Shown in pieces: positions 1 through 8,235 of a stretch of 64,000 nt of DNA. The notes under the pieces are model-generated. The model did not search any database, was not told the DNA's origin, and saw nothing but the letters and a program-made list of their open reading frames with translations. The stretch comes from Bacillus massilinigeriensis. GTDB taxonomy: Bacteria > Bacillota > Bacilli > Bacillales > Cytobacillaceae. Made by a program: the position numbers and the translations under genes. The stretch lies in assembly GCF_900111815.1 (NCBI RefSeq), contig NZ_LT630004.1, positions 1,348,320 to 1,412,319 of the forward strand, written 5' to 3'. Positions within the stretch are counted from its first letter, which is position 1. Each line of letters starts with the position of its first letter.

Positions 1-429
1 GGTTATCTGCAAGAAAGAATGAATGAAGTTAGTAAGGCAAAGATCTATTATCGAAAGAGCCTCGAGCTTCAAGAACCCAACAGTTACAATTATTTAATAG
101 CCCTATTTTCAATAGGAGAAACGGAGTTTTACCTTGATGAAAGTACAGCGAAACAGACTTTTATCAAAGTGCGTGAACTAGCTAAAAAGCTTGAAATTAA
201 AAGATACCAGATTCTTGCTACCTACTATTTGTTAGCAATTGAGTCGCCAGAAAAATCGGTTGAGTATCTAGAGACAAAGGTTTTACCAGCAGTCGATGGT
301 TATAATGTATATACCGTTGACCAATCCAAATTTTATAAGCTGCTTTATGATCATTACCGAAACATCGGAAATGCTGAAAAAGCAGTCTTATATTTAGAAA
401 AACTGACTAAGGGGGAGGAAGAAAGATGA
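1..429 (+). CDS. TPR regulator, Rap/RRNPP type (C-terminal part, truncated by window edge)
   Basis: The frame is open to base 1, so the gene begins outside the window and only the last 142 residues are visible. They are helical repeats with TPR-like spacing, such as AKIYYRKSLEL near the start and AEKAVLYLEKL near the end, as in Rap phosphatases and the other peptide-binding RRNPP regulators (NprR, PlcR). These proteins are cytoplasmic and are controlled by short secreted peptides. Whether the missing N-terminus is a Rap three-helix bundle or an HTH DNA-binding domain cannot be seen. The stop codon overlaps the start of a 16-codon ORF (ATGA), the usual arrangement for a receptor and its peptide. 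Confidence 0.7.
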   Translation, partial: GYLQERMNEVSKAKIYYRKSLELQEPNSYNYLIALFSIGETEFYLDESTAKQTFIKVRELAKKLEIKRYQILATYYLLAIESPEKSVEYLETKVLPAVDGYNVYTVDQSKFYKLLYDHYRNIGNAEKAVLYLEKLTKGEEER

Positions 430-476
430 ACAAAACAATTCAAACTGCAATGGTGCCAATTCAGCCTCCAATTTAA
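426..476 (+). CDS. Micropeptide, candidate signalling peptide of the upstream TPR regulator
   Basis: This 16-codon ORF encodes MNKTIQTAMVPIQPPI. Its ATG overlaps the stop of the TPR gene (ATGA), and a strong Shine-Dalgarno, GGGGGAGG, lies about 8 nt upstream. A Rho-independent terminator follows within 20 nt, so the peptide is the last thing on the transcript. It lacks the signal peptide of typical Phr precursors (about 40 aa), and in size it resembles the leaderless SHP or ComS-type peptides. The role as a quorum-sensing ligand is inferred from position only. I do not recognise the sequence. Confidence 0.5.
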   Translation: MNKTIQTAMVPIQPPI

Positions 477-493
477 GAGGGAACAGTTTCAAA

Positions 494-525
494 AAAAGAC
501 CCAGCCTTTAGGGGTCTTTTTTTTT
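494..525 (+). terminator. Rho-independent terminator after the TPR/peptide pair
   Basis: The stem AAAAGACCC / GGGTCTTTT has an 8-9 nt loop and is followed by an unbroken run of T. It closes the TPR-peptide transcript. Confidence 0.85.
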
Positions 526-626
526 ATGCAAAATTTTCCATTATACCCCCTAAATAAGTCAGATCCTACGAATGGTATAGTGTACTGGCATTATATGAAA
601 AAGTGAGGTAAAGGGGAGGGCCAGCA

Positions 627-776
627 ATGTTGTTATTGTGCATGGAGGAGATTGAAGAGTTGCTGGAAGCTACAGAGGAGATGGAGATGGAGATGGAGAT
701 GGAGAAGGATAAGCATACTGTTGTAATGAAAAACATTGAAATCGACCAGCTCTTAGAAGCTACTCGTCACTGGTAA
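627..776 (+). CDS. Small acidic protein with Met-Glu repeats (49 aa), unknown
   Basis: The ATG is preceded by AAGGGGAGGG at good spacing. The 49-residue product carries two similar segments, IEELLEAT (residues 9-16) and IDQLLEAT (39-46), separated by four Met-Glu pairs encoded by a perfect (ATGGAG)4 tract. It is predicted to be helical and very acidic in the first half, with no membrane segment. No family is recognised. It stands alone between two unrelated genes. The strong ribosome binding site and internal duplication argue for a real gene, but expression is not shown. Confidence 0.45.
   Translation: MLLLCMEEIEELLEATEEMEMEMEMEKDKHTVVMKNIEIDQLLEATRHW
681..704 (+). repeat. (ATGGAG)4 hexanucleotide repeat inside a small gene
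   Basis: Four perfect tandem ATGGAG units encode Met-Glu x4. The unit length keeps the frame, so slippage would change protein length without a frameshift. Confidence 0.9.
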
Positions 777-953
777 TGCTTTCCGTCAAGTTTATTAAAT
801 TTACTTCAAGGGTATTCATTACTACTGCAGCTTGTTTTTTTCGGCAGCCGTGAATATGATTGTTGGGAAAATTTTTAAAAGGCTGCCATGAGTTTAGTTA
901 GTCCGTTTGTTGTCATGTCGTGTGGATTTAAACAATCACAAAGGGGTTAACTT

Positions 954-1109
954 ATGGCAGAGGTCAAAGAAATAACTATCTTCAGGGAGGAGCTAGGCCG
1001 ACTTCTCCATGATTACGAAAGATGCAGTGACAAATCTGTAAAAAATCTAATTAAAGAAGACATCTTACTAATTAGGGCAGCGATGATCATTGTCGCCTAT
1101 TGTCCATGA
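954..1109 (+). CDS. Small protein, unknown (51 aa)
   Basis: The ATG start follows AAGGGG at about 7 nt. The product begins MAEVKEITIFREEL and ends in a short hydrophobic stretch (RAAMIIVAYCP). It is mixed-charge and probably helical, with two cysteines (residues 24 and 50). A clear terminator hairpin begins 6 nt after the stop, which supports a transcribed unit. No known family is recognised. Confidence 0.5.
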   Translation: MAEVKEITIFREELGRLLHDYERCSDKSVKNLIKEDILLIRAAMIIVAYCP

Positions 1110-1114
1110 AATTG

Positions 1115-1140
1115 CCGCTTCTCTTGAAGCGGATTTCTTT
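1115..1140 (+). terminator. Terminator after the 51-aa gene
   Basis: Perfect 7-bp stem CCGCTTC / GAAGCGG with a TCTT loop, then a T-rich tract ATTTCTTT. Confidence 0.8.
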
Positions 1141-1142
1141 CG

Positions 1143-1176
1143 AAAAAAGTCTGGAGATCATCCATGGTCTCCAGAC
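1143..1176 (-). terminator. Terminator of the CNNM/CorC gene, overlapping its stop
   Basis: Perfect 9-bp stem GTCTGGAGA / TCTCCAGAC, followed on the minus strand by TTTTTT. The stop codon of the minus-strand gene lies in the loop, so the last codons form half of the stem. Confidence 0.85.
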
Positions 1177-2465
1177 TTTGTCACTTCAATATATACAATA
1201 TGGTGCCCATCAATCTCTTTTACTTTAAAAATGTAGCCTTCCTCCCGTATCTCATCATTTAATTTAACATCGTATTGATGCGATAAAAACCAACCGCCAA
1301 TTGTATCGACCTCGTCCTCATTTAGATGAATACCCAAGAGGTCGTTTACATCCTCCATTAATACTCGTCCACTAAGTAAATAGTGGCAATTGCCAAGCTT
1401 GCGAATTTCAGAAACCTCATCAGCATCAAATTCATCACGAATTTCTCCGACAATCTCTTCTAATATGTCCTCAACAGTAACAAGACCTGCAGTACCACCA
1501 TATTCATCAATCAAGATTGCCATGTGGGTACGCTCTCGCTGCATTTTCAACAAAAGGTCATGTATTGGTATCGTTTCGATTACCCTAATGACCGGCTTGA
1601 TTAGCTGGGAAAGTTCTTCCGTATTCTTAGGTCTATGTTTGCTGATTGATGCAACAAGTATATCCTTAATATTCATCATGCCAAGGACGTTATCCTTATC
1701 ACCGCAAACCACTGGATATCTTGTATATTGTTCTTCCTGAATTATTGCAAGGATATCCTCAAGCGTATCCTCAATTGAAATTGTTACAATTTCTGTCCGT
1801 GGGACCATAATTTCCTTGGCAATTCTATTGTCAAATTCAAAAATATTATTTACATAAGTCAGTTCTGATTTGTTAATTTCTCCGCTCTCATAGCTTTCGG
1901 ATAATATGATTCGAAGCTCCTCCTCCGAGTGTGCTATTTCATGCTCAGAAGCAGGCTTTAAGCCAAAAAGGTTTGTAACCCCACGTGCTGAAGTATTAAG
2001 AAGCCAGATAAACGGATAGGCAATTTTATAAAACCATATGATCGGTTTTGCGAGCAAAAGGGTCATTGCTTCGGTCTTTTGAATGGCAACTGTTTTAGGA
2101 GCCAGTTCCCCTACAACAACATGAAGGAAGGTAACGATAGCAAAAGCCAGTATAAACGATAAAATGTCCTCAACCGAGTTGTTCAAATGCAAACTTTTGA
2201 ACAGCGGGTGAAACAAATATTCAAAAGTAGGTTCCCCAAGCCAACCTAGGCCAAGAGAAGTAATGGTGATACCAAGCTGGCAAGCGGATAAGTATTCATC
2301 CAAATGGGTAATGACGGTTTTTACAGCAATCGCATTTCTGTTTCCTTCTTCAATCAGTTGATCAATTCTAGATGTCCTTACTTTAACAATTGAAAACTCG
2401 GTTGCAACGAAAAATGCTGTTAATGCAATCAATAAAAAGACAAGGATTAAGTTTAAAATCTCCAA
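1158..2465 (-). CDS. CNNM/CorC (HlyC) family divalent-cation transporter, YhdP-like
   Basis: A 435-residue membrane protein of the class named hemolysin in older annotation. Residues 1-190 hold the CNNM/DUF21 membrane domain with hydrophobic helices, including the [10 protein letters not shown] motif of the family. Two CBS domains follow at about 205-325, containing [11 protein letters not shown] and [20 protein letters not shown] CorC_HlyC domain fills 345-425. Bacillus relatives (MpfA/YhdP) act in Mg2+ efflux, which is the likely role here. The start is TTG, because an in-frame stop lies a few codons upstream. The nearest strong Shine-Dalgarno is about 25 nt away behind a small hairpin (see the leader feature). 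Confidence 0.88.
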   Translation of the reverse strand: MEILNLILVFLLIALTAFFVATEFSIVKVRTSRIDQLIEEGNRNAIAVKTVITHLDEYLSACQLGITITSLGLGWLGEPTFEYLFHPLFKSLHLNNSVEDILSFILAFAIVTFLHVVVGELAPKTVAIQKTEAMTLLLAKPIIWFYKIAYPFIWLLNTSARGVTNLFGLKPASEHEIAHSEEELRIILSESYESGEINKSELTYVNNIFEFDNRIAKEIMVPRTEIVTISIEDTLEDILAIIQEEQYTRYPVVCGDKDNVLGMMNIKDILVASISKHRPKNTEELSQLIKPVIRVIETIPIHDLLLKMQRERTHMAILIDEYGGTAGLVTVEDILEEIVGEIRDEFDADEVSEIRKLGNCHYLLSGRVLMEDVNDLLGIHLNEDEVDTIGGWFLSHQYDVKLNDEIREEGYIFKVKEIDGHHIVYIEVTKSGDHG

Positions 2466-2627
2466 ATTATCGCCTTATAGTAAGGCTTACACCTCCTGTG
2501 CAATAGTGCCATTCATATTATTTTCCTGTTATTTGTTGAGAACCAGGATTTCCTCCATCATCTAGCACTCCACGCTTACAAGGTGAAGGTCTTATCTTAG
2601 TATAATACTTTGCTTATTGCTGGACAA
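2466..2627 (-). promoter_or_regulatory. Promoter and structured 5' leader of the CNNM/CorC gene
   Basis: On the minus strand, TTGTCC-N17-TATACT (2627-2599) resembles a sigma-A promoter and would give a leader of about 125 nt. The leader holds a strong AGGAGGTG (2497-2490), but the TTG start is 25 nt further on. A 6-bp hairpin GCCTTA-CTA-TAAGGC (2486-2472) sits between them and would bring the two together. A 9-codon ORF, MNGTIAQEV, ends inside the AGGAGGTG. I cannot match the leader to a known riboswitch (M-box or yybP-ykoY). Confidence 0.5.
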
Positions 2628-2713
2628 ACAACCTAAGTGAAAGAGGATGGTATTGAGATTATTCCCTCTGATAGACCGAGAAAACACAACAAGTTTCAAA
2701 ACATCAAAAAAAA

Positions 2714-2744
2714 GAAAAAAATCTTGCCGGATTAACGGCAAGAT
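2714..2744 (-). terminator. Terminator of the FtsH-like gene
   Basis: Perfect 9-bp stem ATCTTGCCG / CGGCAAGAT with a 6-nt loop, followed on the minus strand by a T-rich tail. Confidence 0.9.
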
Positions 2745-2762
2745 AAGAGTTAGATCCATTTA

Positions 2763-4502
2763 TTAGGCGAAAAGAGCGTCAATTGGCTGGGACTGATGAA
2801 CGATCTCTTCTACTTCATCACCTTCCAATGTCTCTTTTTTCAGCAGCGCTTCGACAAGTTCACGGAACTGAATTTCGTGTGAACGGATAATTAGTTCAGA
2901 CTTATCGAGTGCTTCATGGAACAATTCCTGCATCTTGGCTTCCTTGTCACTCTTATTGAATGTCAGAGTAAAGCCGTCCTGAAGTAGACCAGTATCAACC
3001 ATTCTTTCTATAATTTCTTTTGCCTGCTGCACATCACCACTGACGCCGATGCTATGTTCACCTAAAATCAATCGCTCTGCTACACCACCAGCAAGAATCA
3101 TAGCAACCCGATCCAATAAGTCACTTGTGGTAGAAAGTTGAAGTTCTTTCGGAATCGGAGCTACATATCCAAGTGCTTGTCCCCGAGGAATGATGGTTGC
3201 TTTTCTGACAGAGCCTGGCTTGGTTACAGATGATACGAGCGCATGGCCAGCTTCATGGATGGCCACTCTACGCTTTGTTTCCAAATCTTGAAGGGGACGG
3301 TTTGAATTGCCAAGAATGGTGCGGTCAAGCGCATAGTCTATGTCACTATTAGTAATAATATCTTGGCCATTCCGAAGTGCCCTGCGGCTAGCAGTATCAA
3401 ATAAAGAACTCAGTTCTGCCCCGGAAAAGCCTGATGTGCTCTCTGCTAAATGATCAAGAGAATCAAGGACATCCTCTGCAATATTTTTCCCTTTAACATG
3501 AATAGAGATAATTTCCTGTCGCCCCTTCATATCAGGAAGCGGAACTTGAAAGCTGAAGTCAATTCGGCCTGGTCGAAGGAAGGCATCATCAAGCATATCG
3601 CGTCTATTGGTAGCTGCAATGAAAAGAATACCGTCATTTGTGTGTCCACCATCGAGCTGTACAAGCAGTTCAGTCAGTGTCTTTTCCGCTTCCTCGCCGC
3701 CATGCGGTTTTCTTTTACCCGCTAGGGCATCAACCTCATCAATAAAGATTACTGCGGGTGTCTGTTTCCTGGCATTTTGGAACAAGCTCCGGACACGCGC
3801 AGCTCCGACACCAATGAACATTTCATTGAATGCAGATCCGCTTGCCGAAAAGAAGTTTGCATTGAGTTCATGTGCAATTGCTTGTGCTAGCAGGGTTTTA
3901 CCAGTTCCAGGAGGACCGTAAAGAAGTATGCCCTTTGGCGGTTTAATGCCCATTCTTGAAGAGCGTTCTTTGTCTTTAAGAATGGATAAAGTTTGAAGAA
4001 TTTCTTCTTTCATCTCTTCCTGCAATCCCCCGACATCATTTAGCGTAATATCGGGAAGGGGGACAGGCTTTGCAATACCTGACTTCATTTTACCTGCCGT
4101 CCCTACTCCACCAGATTTTCTTTGGATCACAATTGCTGTAGCGGCCATTAATACAAGCACACCGGCAACTATCCATGTACCATACATGCTTCCATTAGAA
4201 TATTTATAGTTAACATTGTTATTTGCGACAAGTTTTTCTACCATTGTATTTTCGGGAGGAACCTGGGAAACATAGGAGATCCTGTCTTTAGTTTCTAAAA
4301 CGAGCGTTCCATCATTCTTTTCAGTCAGTGTTGCGGGACTCCCGTTGAGTTGTTCAATCTTATTTGCCATAGTTGAGAAAGGGACGGATATTTCCTGGCT
4401 GGAGGTTCTGAAAAACCAAACTGTTGTAGCAATGATGACAATCGCAGCCAGAATTAGCAAGGGGACAAATTTCACGAGACGTTTGGAAGTATTGGAATTC
4501 AC
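2763..4502 (-). CDS. FtsH-like membrane-anchored AAA+ zinc metalloprotease
   Basis: An FtsH-family protein of about 579 residues. It has two N-terminal membrane helices (VKFVPLLILAAIVII and GTWIVAGVLVLMAA) flanking a short outside loop. The AAA+ domain has Walker A GPPGTGKT, Walker B VIFIDEVDA and the RPGRIDF second-region motif. The protease domain has the zinc site HEAGH and a downstream Asp in SGDVQQA. It is shorter than housekeeping FtsH (about 640 aa) and is not next to tilS or hpt, so it is probably a paralogue. The GTG at 4502 is preferred because AAGGAG lies 9 nt upstream. In-frame ATGs at 4511 and 4535 are alternatives. Confidence 0.85.
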   Translation of the reverse strand: MNSNTSKRLVKFVPLLILAAIVIIATTVWFFRTSSQEISVPFSTMANKIEQLNGSPATLTEKNDGTLVLETKDRISYVSQVPPENTMVEKLVANNNVNYKYSNGSMYGTWIVAGVLVLMAATAIVIQRKSGGVGTAGKMKSGIAKPVPLPDITLNDVGGLQEEMKEEILQTLSILKDKERSSRMGIKPPKGILLYGPPGTGKTLLAQAIAHELNANFFSASGSAFNEMFIGVGAARVRSLFQNARKQTPAVIFIDEVDALAGKRKPHGGEEAEKTLTELLVQLDGGHTNDGILFIAATNRRDMLDDAFLRPGRIDFSFQVPLPDMKGRQEIISIHVKGKNIAEDVLDSLDHLAESTSGFSGAELSSLFDTASRRALRNGQDIITNSDIDYALDRTILGNSNRPLQDLETKRRVAIHEAGHALVSSVTKPGSVRKATIIPRGQALGYVAPIPKELQLSTTSDLLDRVAMILAGGVAERLILGEHSIGVSGDVQQAKEIIERMVDTGLLQDGFTLTFNKSDKEAKMQELFHEALDKSELIIRSHEIQFRELVEALLKKETLEGDEVEEIVHQSQPIDALFA

Positions 4503-4627
4503 ATTACCCATCTCCTTATTAAATCTACTTCCCATTATAAGTAATAAAGTCAAGTTATAAATAGGAATATCGGAAAAAACGGGTGGTAAATTAATGAAAA
4601 TCTCTTTTACATGTTTAAAATGGAAAA

Positions 4628-4654
4628 AAGCTCTCCAGAAAGGCCGGAGAGCTT
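4628..4654. terminator. Terminator-like hairpin between divergent genes
   Basis: Perfect 9-bp stem AAGCTCTCC / GGAGAGCTT with TTTTCC on the minus side and GGGTTTTATT on the plus side. No gene ends here, so it may be an attenuator of one of the flanking divergent transcripts, or a relic. Confidence 0.4.
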
Positions 4655-4926
4655 GGGTTTTATTGATTATCTTAAAAAGAAAGCCTTGACACAAAACTGT
4701 CAATCATTATCGGTATGTGTTATAGTCTCAATTTCTTTGTTGAGTTTTGTAAGGTAATCTTTCAAGGCATCTTTCGAATTTTCTCTTCGGAAGGCGAAGT
4801 CTACATTTGTTTTCAAAAACCTAACTTATCACCGGCTTATCACAGGAAGAAAAGCGGAATAGAACGTGCAAACTTAGCAAACCTTATTAGTAACGAGCTT
4901 TCCCGAAGGATTAAGGGGGTGTAAAG

Positions 4927-6606
4927 ATGGTTTCACTTGGACAGAAACAAGAAAAATGGTGGATTACAGGGGCAATGGCTCTTCTCTTACTGTATCTTTC
5001 GCCGTTATTGATTCTTGGAGAAAATGCCCATATCAGGGTACATGACAATCTAGATTCTAACCTTGCCTGGTATAAGGTTCTTGCTAACAGCGGTGAGTTG
5101 ATGGGAGATGTGAATGCGCGCATCCCTCAAATTATAAATGGCGAGCTTCAAAGAAATGCATTTGGAACTGAGTTTTCTCTTATCGTTTGGCTTTACACCT
5201 TATTCCCAACAATGACTGCTTATTTCTTAAGTCAGGCAATCACTAGGCTTTTTGCTTTTTTAGGTATGTACCTGTTATTGAAAAAGCACTTCCTAAAAAG
5301 TAAAGAAGCTTTACCAATTATCATATTGACATCGCTAGCTTTTTCTCTGACACCTTTCTGGCCTTCCGGAATGCTAAGCACTCTAGGTATGCCGCTGGCA
5401 CTTTGGGCTTTTCTTAATATAAGGAATAAAGTAGGAAGCTGGAAAGAATATGCCGCATTAACACTGCTCCCTTTTTATTCAAGCATTGTCCTTGGATTCT
5501 TCTTTTTTCTTGCTGCAATGGGGATACTTTGGGTAGTGGATGTTGTAAGGGGGAAAGGATGGAATTGGAGTTTTTTGTTTTCTATTGCTTATATGACAGG
5601 TGTCTACTTGCTTCTAGATTACCGACTCGTATTCTCCTTCCTATTTGATCATGAACCAAACAGCAGGGATGAATATTTTCATGCCAGATTGGATTTTTTC
5701 CATTCTTTAAGGCTCGGGTTAAAAAATTATGTTTTTGGACATACGCATGTTTTGACAATCCATACTCTTATCATTCTACCAATTACATGTATTGCTTTTG
5801 TGCTTGTTTGGAAGCGGCATAAATGGAAAGAGGAATATCGGTTTTTAGCATTTTTTTTATTGAATATTGCATTGTCGTTCTGGTATTCTTTCTGGTTCTT
5901 CAAAGGCTGGCTTCCACTTACAGAGCGCTTTCATTTTCTGGACACCTTTAATTTTGCCCGATTCCATTTTCTTCGTCCTTTTCTTTTATATGTTCTTTTT
6001 GCATTAGCCTTAAAAATCCTATGGAATGAAGGCAGTGGTTGGAAGCGAGTGATCATTCCAATTGCCATTTTGCAAATTATTGTACTGTTCCTTGCAAATG
6101 ATGAAATTGTGTATCGGAAAAAACCGAGTGTGAAGGAATTTTATGCCGAAGAACAGTTTAAGGAAATACGCGAGTATATTGGTCTTCCACTTGAGGACTA
6201 TAGAGTGGCAAGTTTTGGTATTCACCCGGCAATCTCTCAATACAATGGTTTTTATACACTGGATACGTATAACAATTTTTATCCATTATCCTATAAAAGT
6301 GAGTTTCGAAAAATTATCTCGAAGGAATTGGAGAAAAGTAAGCAGCTTAAGGTTTACTTTGACGATTGGGGAGGGCGCTGTTACCTGTTCAGTTCGGAAC
6401 TCGGCAAACATTATGCTTTTAAGAAAACTTCTAAAAAAACAGTAAAACATTTAGAATACAATATCGATCAATTCAAAAAGATGGGCGGCCGTTATATCTT
6501 TTCAGCATTGCCAATTGAAAATGCACAGGATAACGAGCTGATTCTTGAAAAAGTATTTCACTCTAAAACTTCTGCTTGGAAAATTCATCTCTATAGAGCA
6601 CTATAG
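4927..6606 (+). CDS. Polytopic membrane protein, YkoS/DUF6044-like (GT-C/YfhO-type fold likely)
   Basis: A 559-residue membrane protein with about ten hydrophobic helices and a soluble C-terminal third. An early HDNLDSNLAWYKVL segment with an acidic pair follows the first helix, as in GT-C glycosyltransferases. It resembles Bacillus YkoS, which neighbours the glycosyltransferase YkoT. In the CsbB-YfhO system the analogous protein moves a sugar from a lipid carrier to teichoic acid. The gene starts at an ATG after GGGGGTG. It is followed within 20 nt by a CsbB-type glycosyltransferase and a GtcA flippase, which strongly suggests one glycosylation pathway. Confidence 0.75.
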   Translation: MVSLGQKQEKWWITGAMALLLLYLSPLLILGENAHIRVHDNLDSNLAWYKVLANSGELMGDVNARIPQIINGELQRNAFGTEFSLIVWLYTLFPTMTAYFLSQAITRLFAFLGMYLLLKKHFLKSKEALPIIILTSLAFSLTPFWPSGMLSTLGMPLALWAFLNIRNKVGSWKEYAALTLLPFYSSIVLGFFFFLAAMGILWVVDVVRGKGWNWSFLFSIAYMTGVYLLLDYRLVFSFLFDHEPNSRDEYFHARLDFFHSLRLGLKNYVFGHTHVLTIHTLIILPITCIAFVLVWKRHKWKEEYRFLAFFLLNIALSFWYSFWFFKGWLPLTERFHFLDTFNFARFHFLRPFLLYVLFALALKILWNEGSGWKRVIIPIAILQIIVLFLANDEIVYRKKPSVKEFYAEEQFKEIREYIGLPLEDYRVASFGIHPAISQYNGFYTLDTYNNFYPLSYKSEFRKIISKELEKSKQLKVYFDDWGGRCYLFSSELGKHYAFKKTSKKTVKHLEYNIDQFKKMGGRYIFSALPIENAQDNELILEKVFHSKTSAWKIHLYRAL

Positions 6607-6623
6607 CAACGGAGGAGGCAGCA

Positions 6624-7652
6624 ATGAATATACCAACACTTACAATCGTTATACCTTGCTTTAACGAGGAAGAAATTTTGCAAGTTACAATAAAGGAACT
6701 TTCATCTCTTCTTGAAAGGATGATGGAGGATGATCTTATAGCGAATGGAAGCAGGCTGCTGTTCGTTGATGATGGCAGTAAAGACGAGACATGGAGCATC
6801 ATCTACCGGGAAACAATTAAAGGTGGGTTGGTGAAAGGGCTTAAGCTGGCCAAAAACGCGGGTCATCAAAATGCATTGCTAGCTGGCATTGCTGCAGCGA
6901 AAGAAACCTCAGATTGTATTATTACCATTGATGCCGACCTTCAGGATGACATTGCCGTGATCCCTCAATTTATCGAGAAATACAGGGAAGGCTGCGAAAT
7001 TGTGTATGGGGTCCGATCAAAGCGGGATACGGATACCGTATTCAAACGGACCACCGCCCAATGTTTTTATAAATTTATGAGCATCATGGGTGTCGATTTA
7101 GTCTATAACCATGCAGATTTTCGTCTTTTGGGAAAAAGGGCTGTGGAGGAACTTGCTAAGTTTAGCGAGTCAAATATGTTTTTAAGAGGAATTGTACCAC
7201 TATTAGGTTTCCAGACAAGTCATGTTTATTATGAGCGCAGAGAGCGTTTAGCTGGGGAGACAAAATATCCACTCAAAAAAATGTTATCCTTTGCTTTTGA
7301 CGGTATCACTTCATTTTCCATTACCCCTATACGGACAGTTCTTTTTCTAGGGATTCTCTCTTTTCTCGGCAGCTTGATATTTGGAGCATACTTTCTCTTT
7401 TTGAAGCTTCTTGGACATACGGAAACTGGCTGGACATCCCTTATTCTATCCATATGGTTGATTGGCGGGCTGCAATTGATGGCACTAGGACTTGTGGGAG
7501 AATATATCGGTAAAATATACAAAGAAACAAAAGGGCGTCCAAAATTCATTGTAGATTTAGATCTATATAATTTTGCGCGGACTAAAAAAAATGGAGACCA
7601 GGAAAATGATGTTTTCCATATCCAAAATACACGTCTTTCTGAAACAAACTAA
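6624..7652 (+). CDS. CsbB/YkoT-type polyprenyl-phosphate glycosyltransferase (GT2)
   Basis: A 342-residue GT2 enzyme. The catalytic domain shows VIPCFNEEE near the N-terminus, the nucleotide-binding FVDDGSKDETW, and IDADLQDD as the DxD region. Two C-terminal helices (about 235-290) anchor it in the membrane, as in DPM1-like bactoprenol glycosyltransferases. It should load a sugar from a nucleotide donor onto undecaprenyl phosphate on the inner face of the membrane. It has a GGAGGAGG ribosome binding site and overlaps the next gene, GtcA, by 47 nt. The sugar is not predictable from the sequence. Confidence 0.88.
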   Translation: MNIPTLTIVIPCFNEEEILQVTIKELSSLLERMMEDDLIANGSRLLFVDDGSKDETWSIIYRETIKGGLVKGLKLAKNAGHQNALLAGIAAAKETSDCIITIDADLQDDIAVIPQFIEKYREGCEIVYGVRSKRDTDTVFKRTTAQCFYKFMSIMGVDLVYNHADFRLLGKRAVEELAKFSESNMFLRGIVPLLGFQTSHVYYERRERLAGETKYPLKKMLSFAFDGITSFSITPIRTVLFLGILSFLGSLIFGAYFLFLKLLGHTETGWTSLILSIWLIGGLQLMALGLVGEYIGKIYKETKGRPKFIVDLDLYNFARTKKNGDQENDVFHIQNTRLSETN

Positions 7653-8052
7653 CTCTTTTTTTCGCTTCTGTCTTGTAGGCATTGTCAATACTGCCGCAGG
7701 TCTTACAGTAATTCTCACGCTGATTCATTTTGCAGGAGCGCATTATTGGGAGGCTACGATGGCAGGTAACACGGTAGGAACGCTTATTAGCTTCCTCCTC
7801 AATCGAGCATTCACCTTCCGGAGCGAAGTGAGTATAACAAATTCATTTCCTCGTTTTTTAGCCCTTACTTTTGCTTGTTTTGCATTCAGCTACAGTTTAA
7901 GCAGTATATTGGCACGTATACTGTTTTCACACCTTCATCTGTTTTACTTATCAGAAGATACCTTTGCAGTATTATTAGGTTTAGTTATCTATACACTAAT
8001 AAATTACAGTGGTCAAAAGCTTTTTGTATTCCCGGAAAAAGGGCAAAATTAA
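7606..8052 (+). CDS. GtcA family flippase for polyprenyl-linked sugars
   Basis: A 148-residue membrane protein with four helices. The family signature FRFCLVGIVNTAAGL occurs in helix 1, and NTVGTLISFLLNRAFTF follows helix 2. GtcA proteins are thought to flip lipid-linked sugars made by GT2 partners to the outer face. The ATG at 7606 is chosen because GGAG lies 9 nt upstream; a TTG at 7573 also keeps the frame. It is the last gene of the three-gene module and is followed by a terminator. Confidence 0.87.
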   Translation: MMFSISKIHVFLKQTNSFFRFCLVGIVNTAAGLTVILTLIHFAGAHYWEATMAGNTVGTLISFLLNRAFTFRSEVSITNSFPRFLALTFACFAFSYSLSSILARILFSHLHLFYLSEDTFAVLLGLVIYTLINYSGQKLFVFPEKGQN

Positions 8053-8063
8053 GATGCTATAAT

Positions 8064-8089
8064 AGGCCTCGATTTGAAGGCCTTTTTTT
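8064..8089 (+). terminator. Terminator of the YkoS-CsbB-GtcA module
   Basis: Stem AGGCCT / AGGCCT (self-complementary arms) with an 8-nt loop and a T7 tail. Confidence 0.75.
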
Positions 8090-8188
8090 GTTTTGAGGAC
8101 AAAGGCCTTTCTTTTGGTAATGCTACTGAAACCCTTAAGCTTTCCACTACTGCTTAAAGTAATTAATTACTTTCACTTTTACAAAAAA

Positions 8189-8213
8189 GTTGAATATGTT
8201 AACGAGTGGATAT
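8189..8213 (+). promoter_or_regulatory. Possible sigma-B promoter of the manganese catalase gene
   Basis: GTTGAA-N13-GGATAT differs by one base in each box from the sigma-B consensus GTTTAA-N13/14-GGGTAT. It lies just upstream of the ribosome binding site. The homologous ydbD of B. subtilis belongs to the general stress regulon. Confidence 0.45.
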
Positions 8214-8235
8214 GTAAAAAGGGAGGAATGGAAGT

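Noticed and set aside
843-888. Inverted repeat GGCAGCC / GGCTGCC with a 32-nt spacer
   Set aside because: Spacer too long and no T-run; no gene relation seen, so no function is claimed.
4715-4924. Open frame of 69 codons just upstream of the YkoS-like gene
   Set aside because: No ribosome binding site, low-complexity hydrophobic start, and position inside the probable 5' leader.
4740-4926. Possible riboswitch in the long leader before the YkoS-like gene
   Set aside because: I could not match any conserved riboswitch core.
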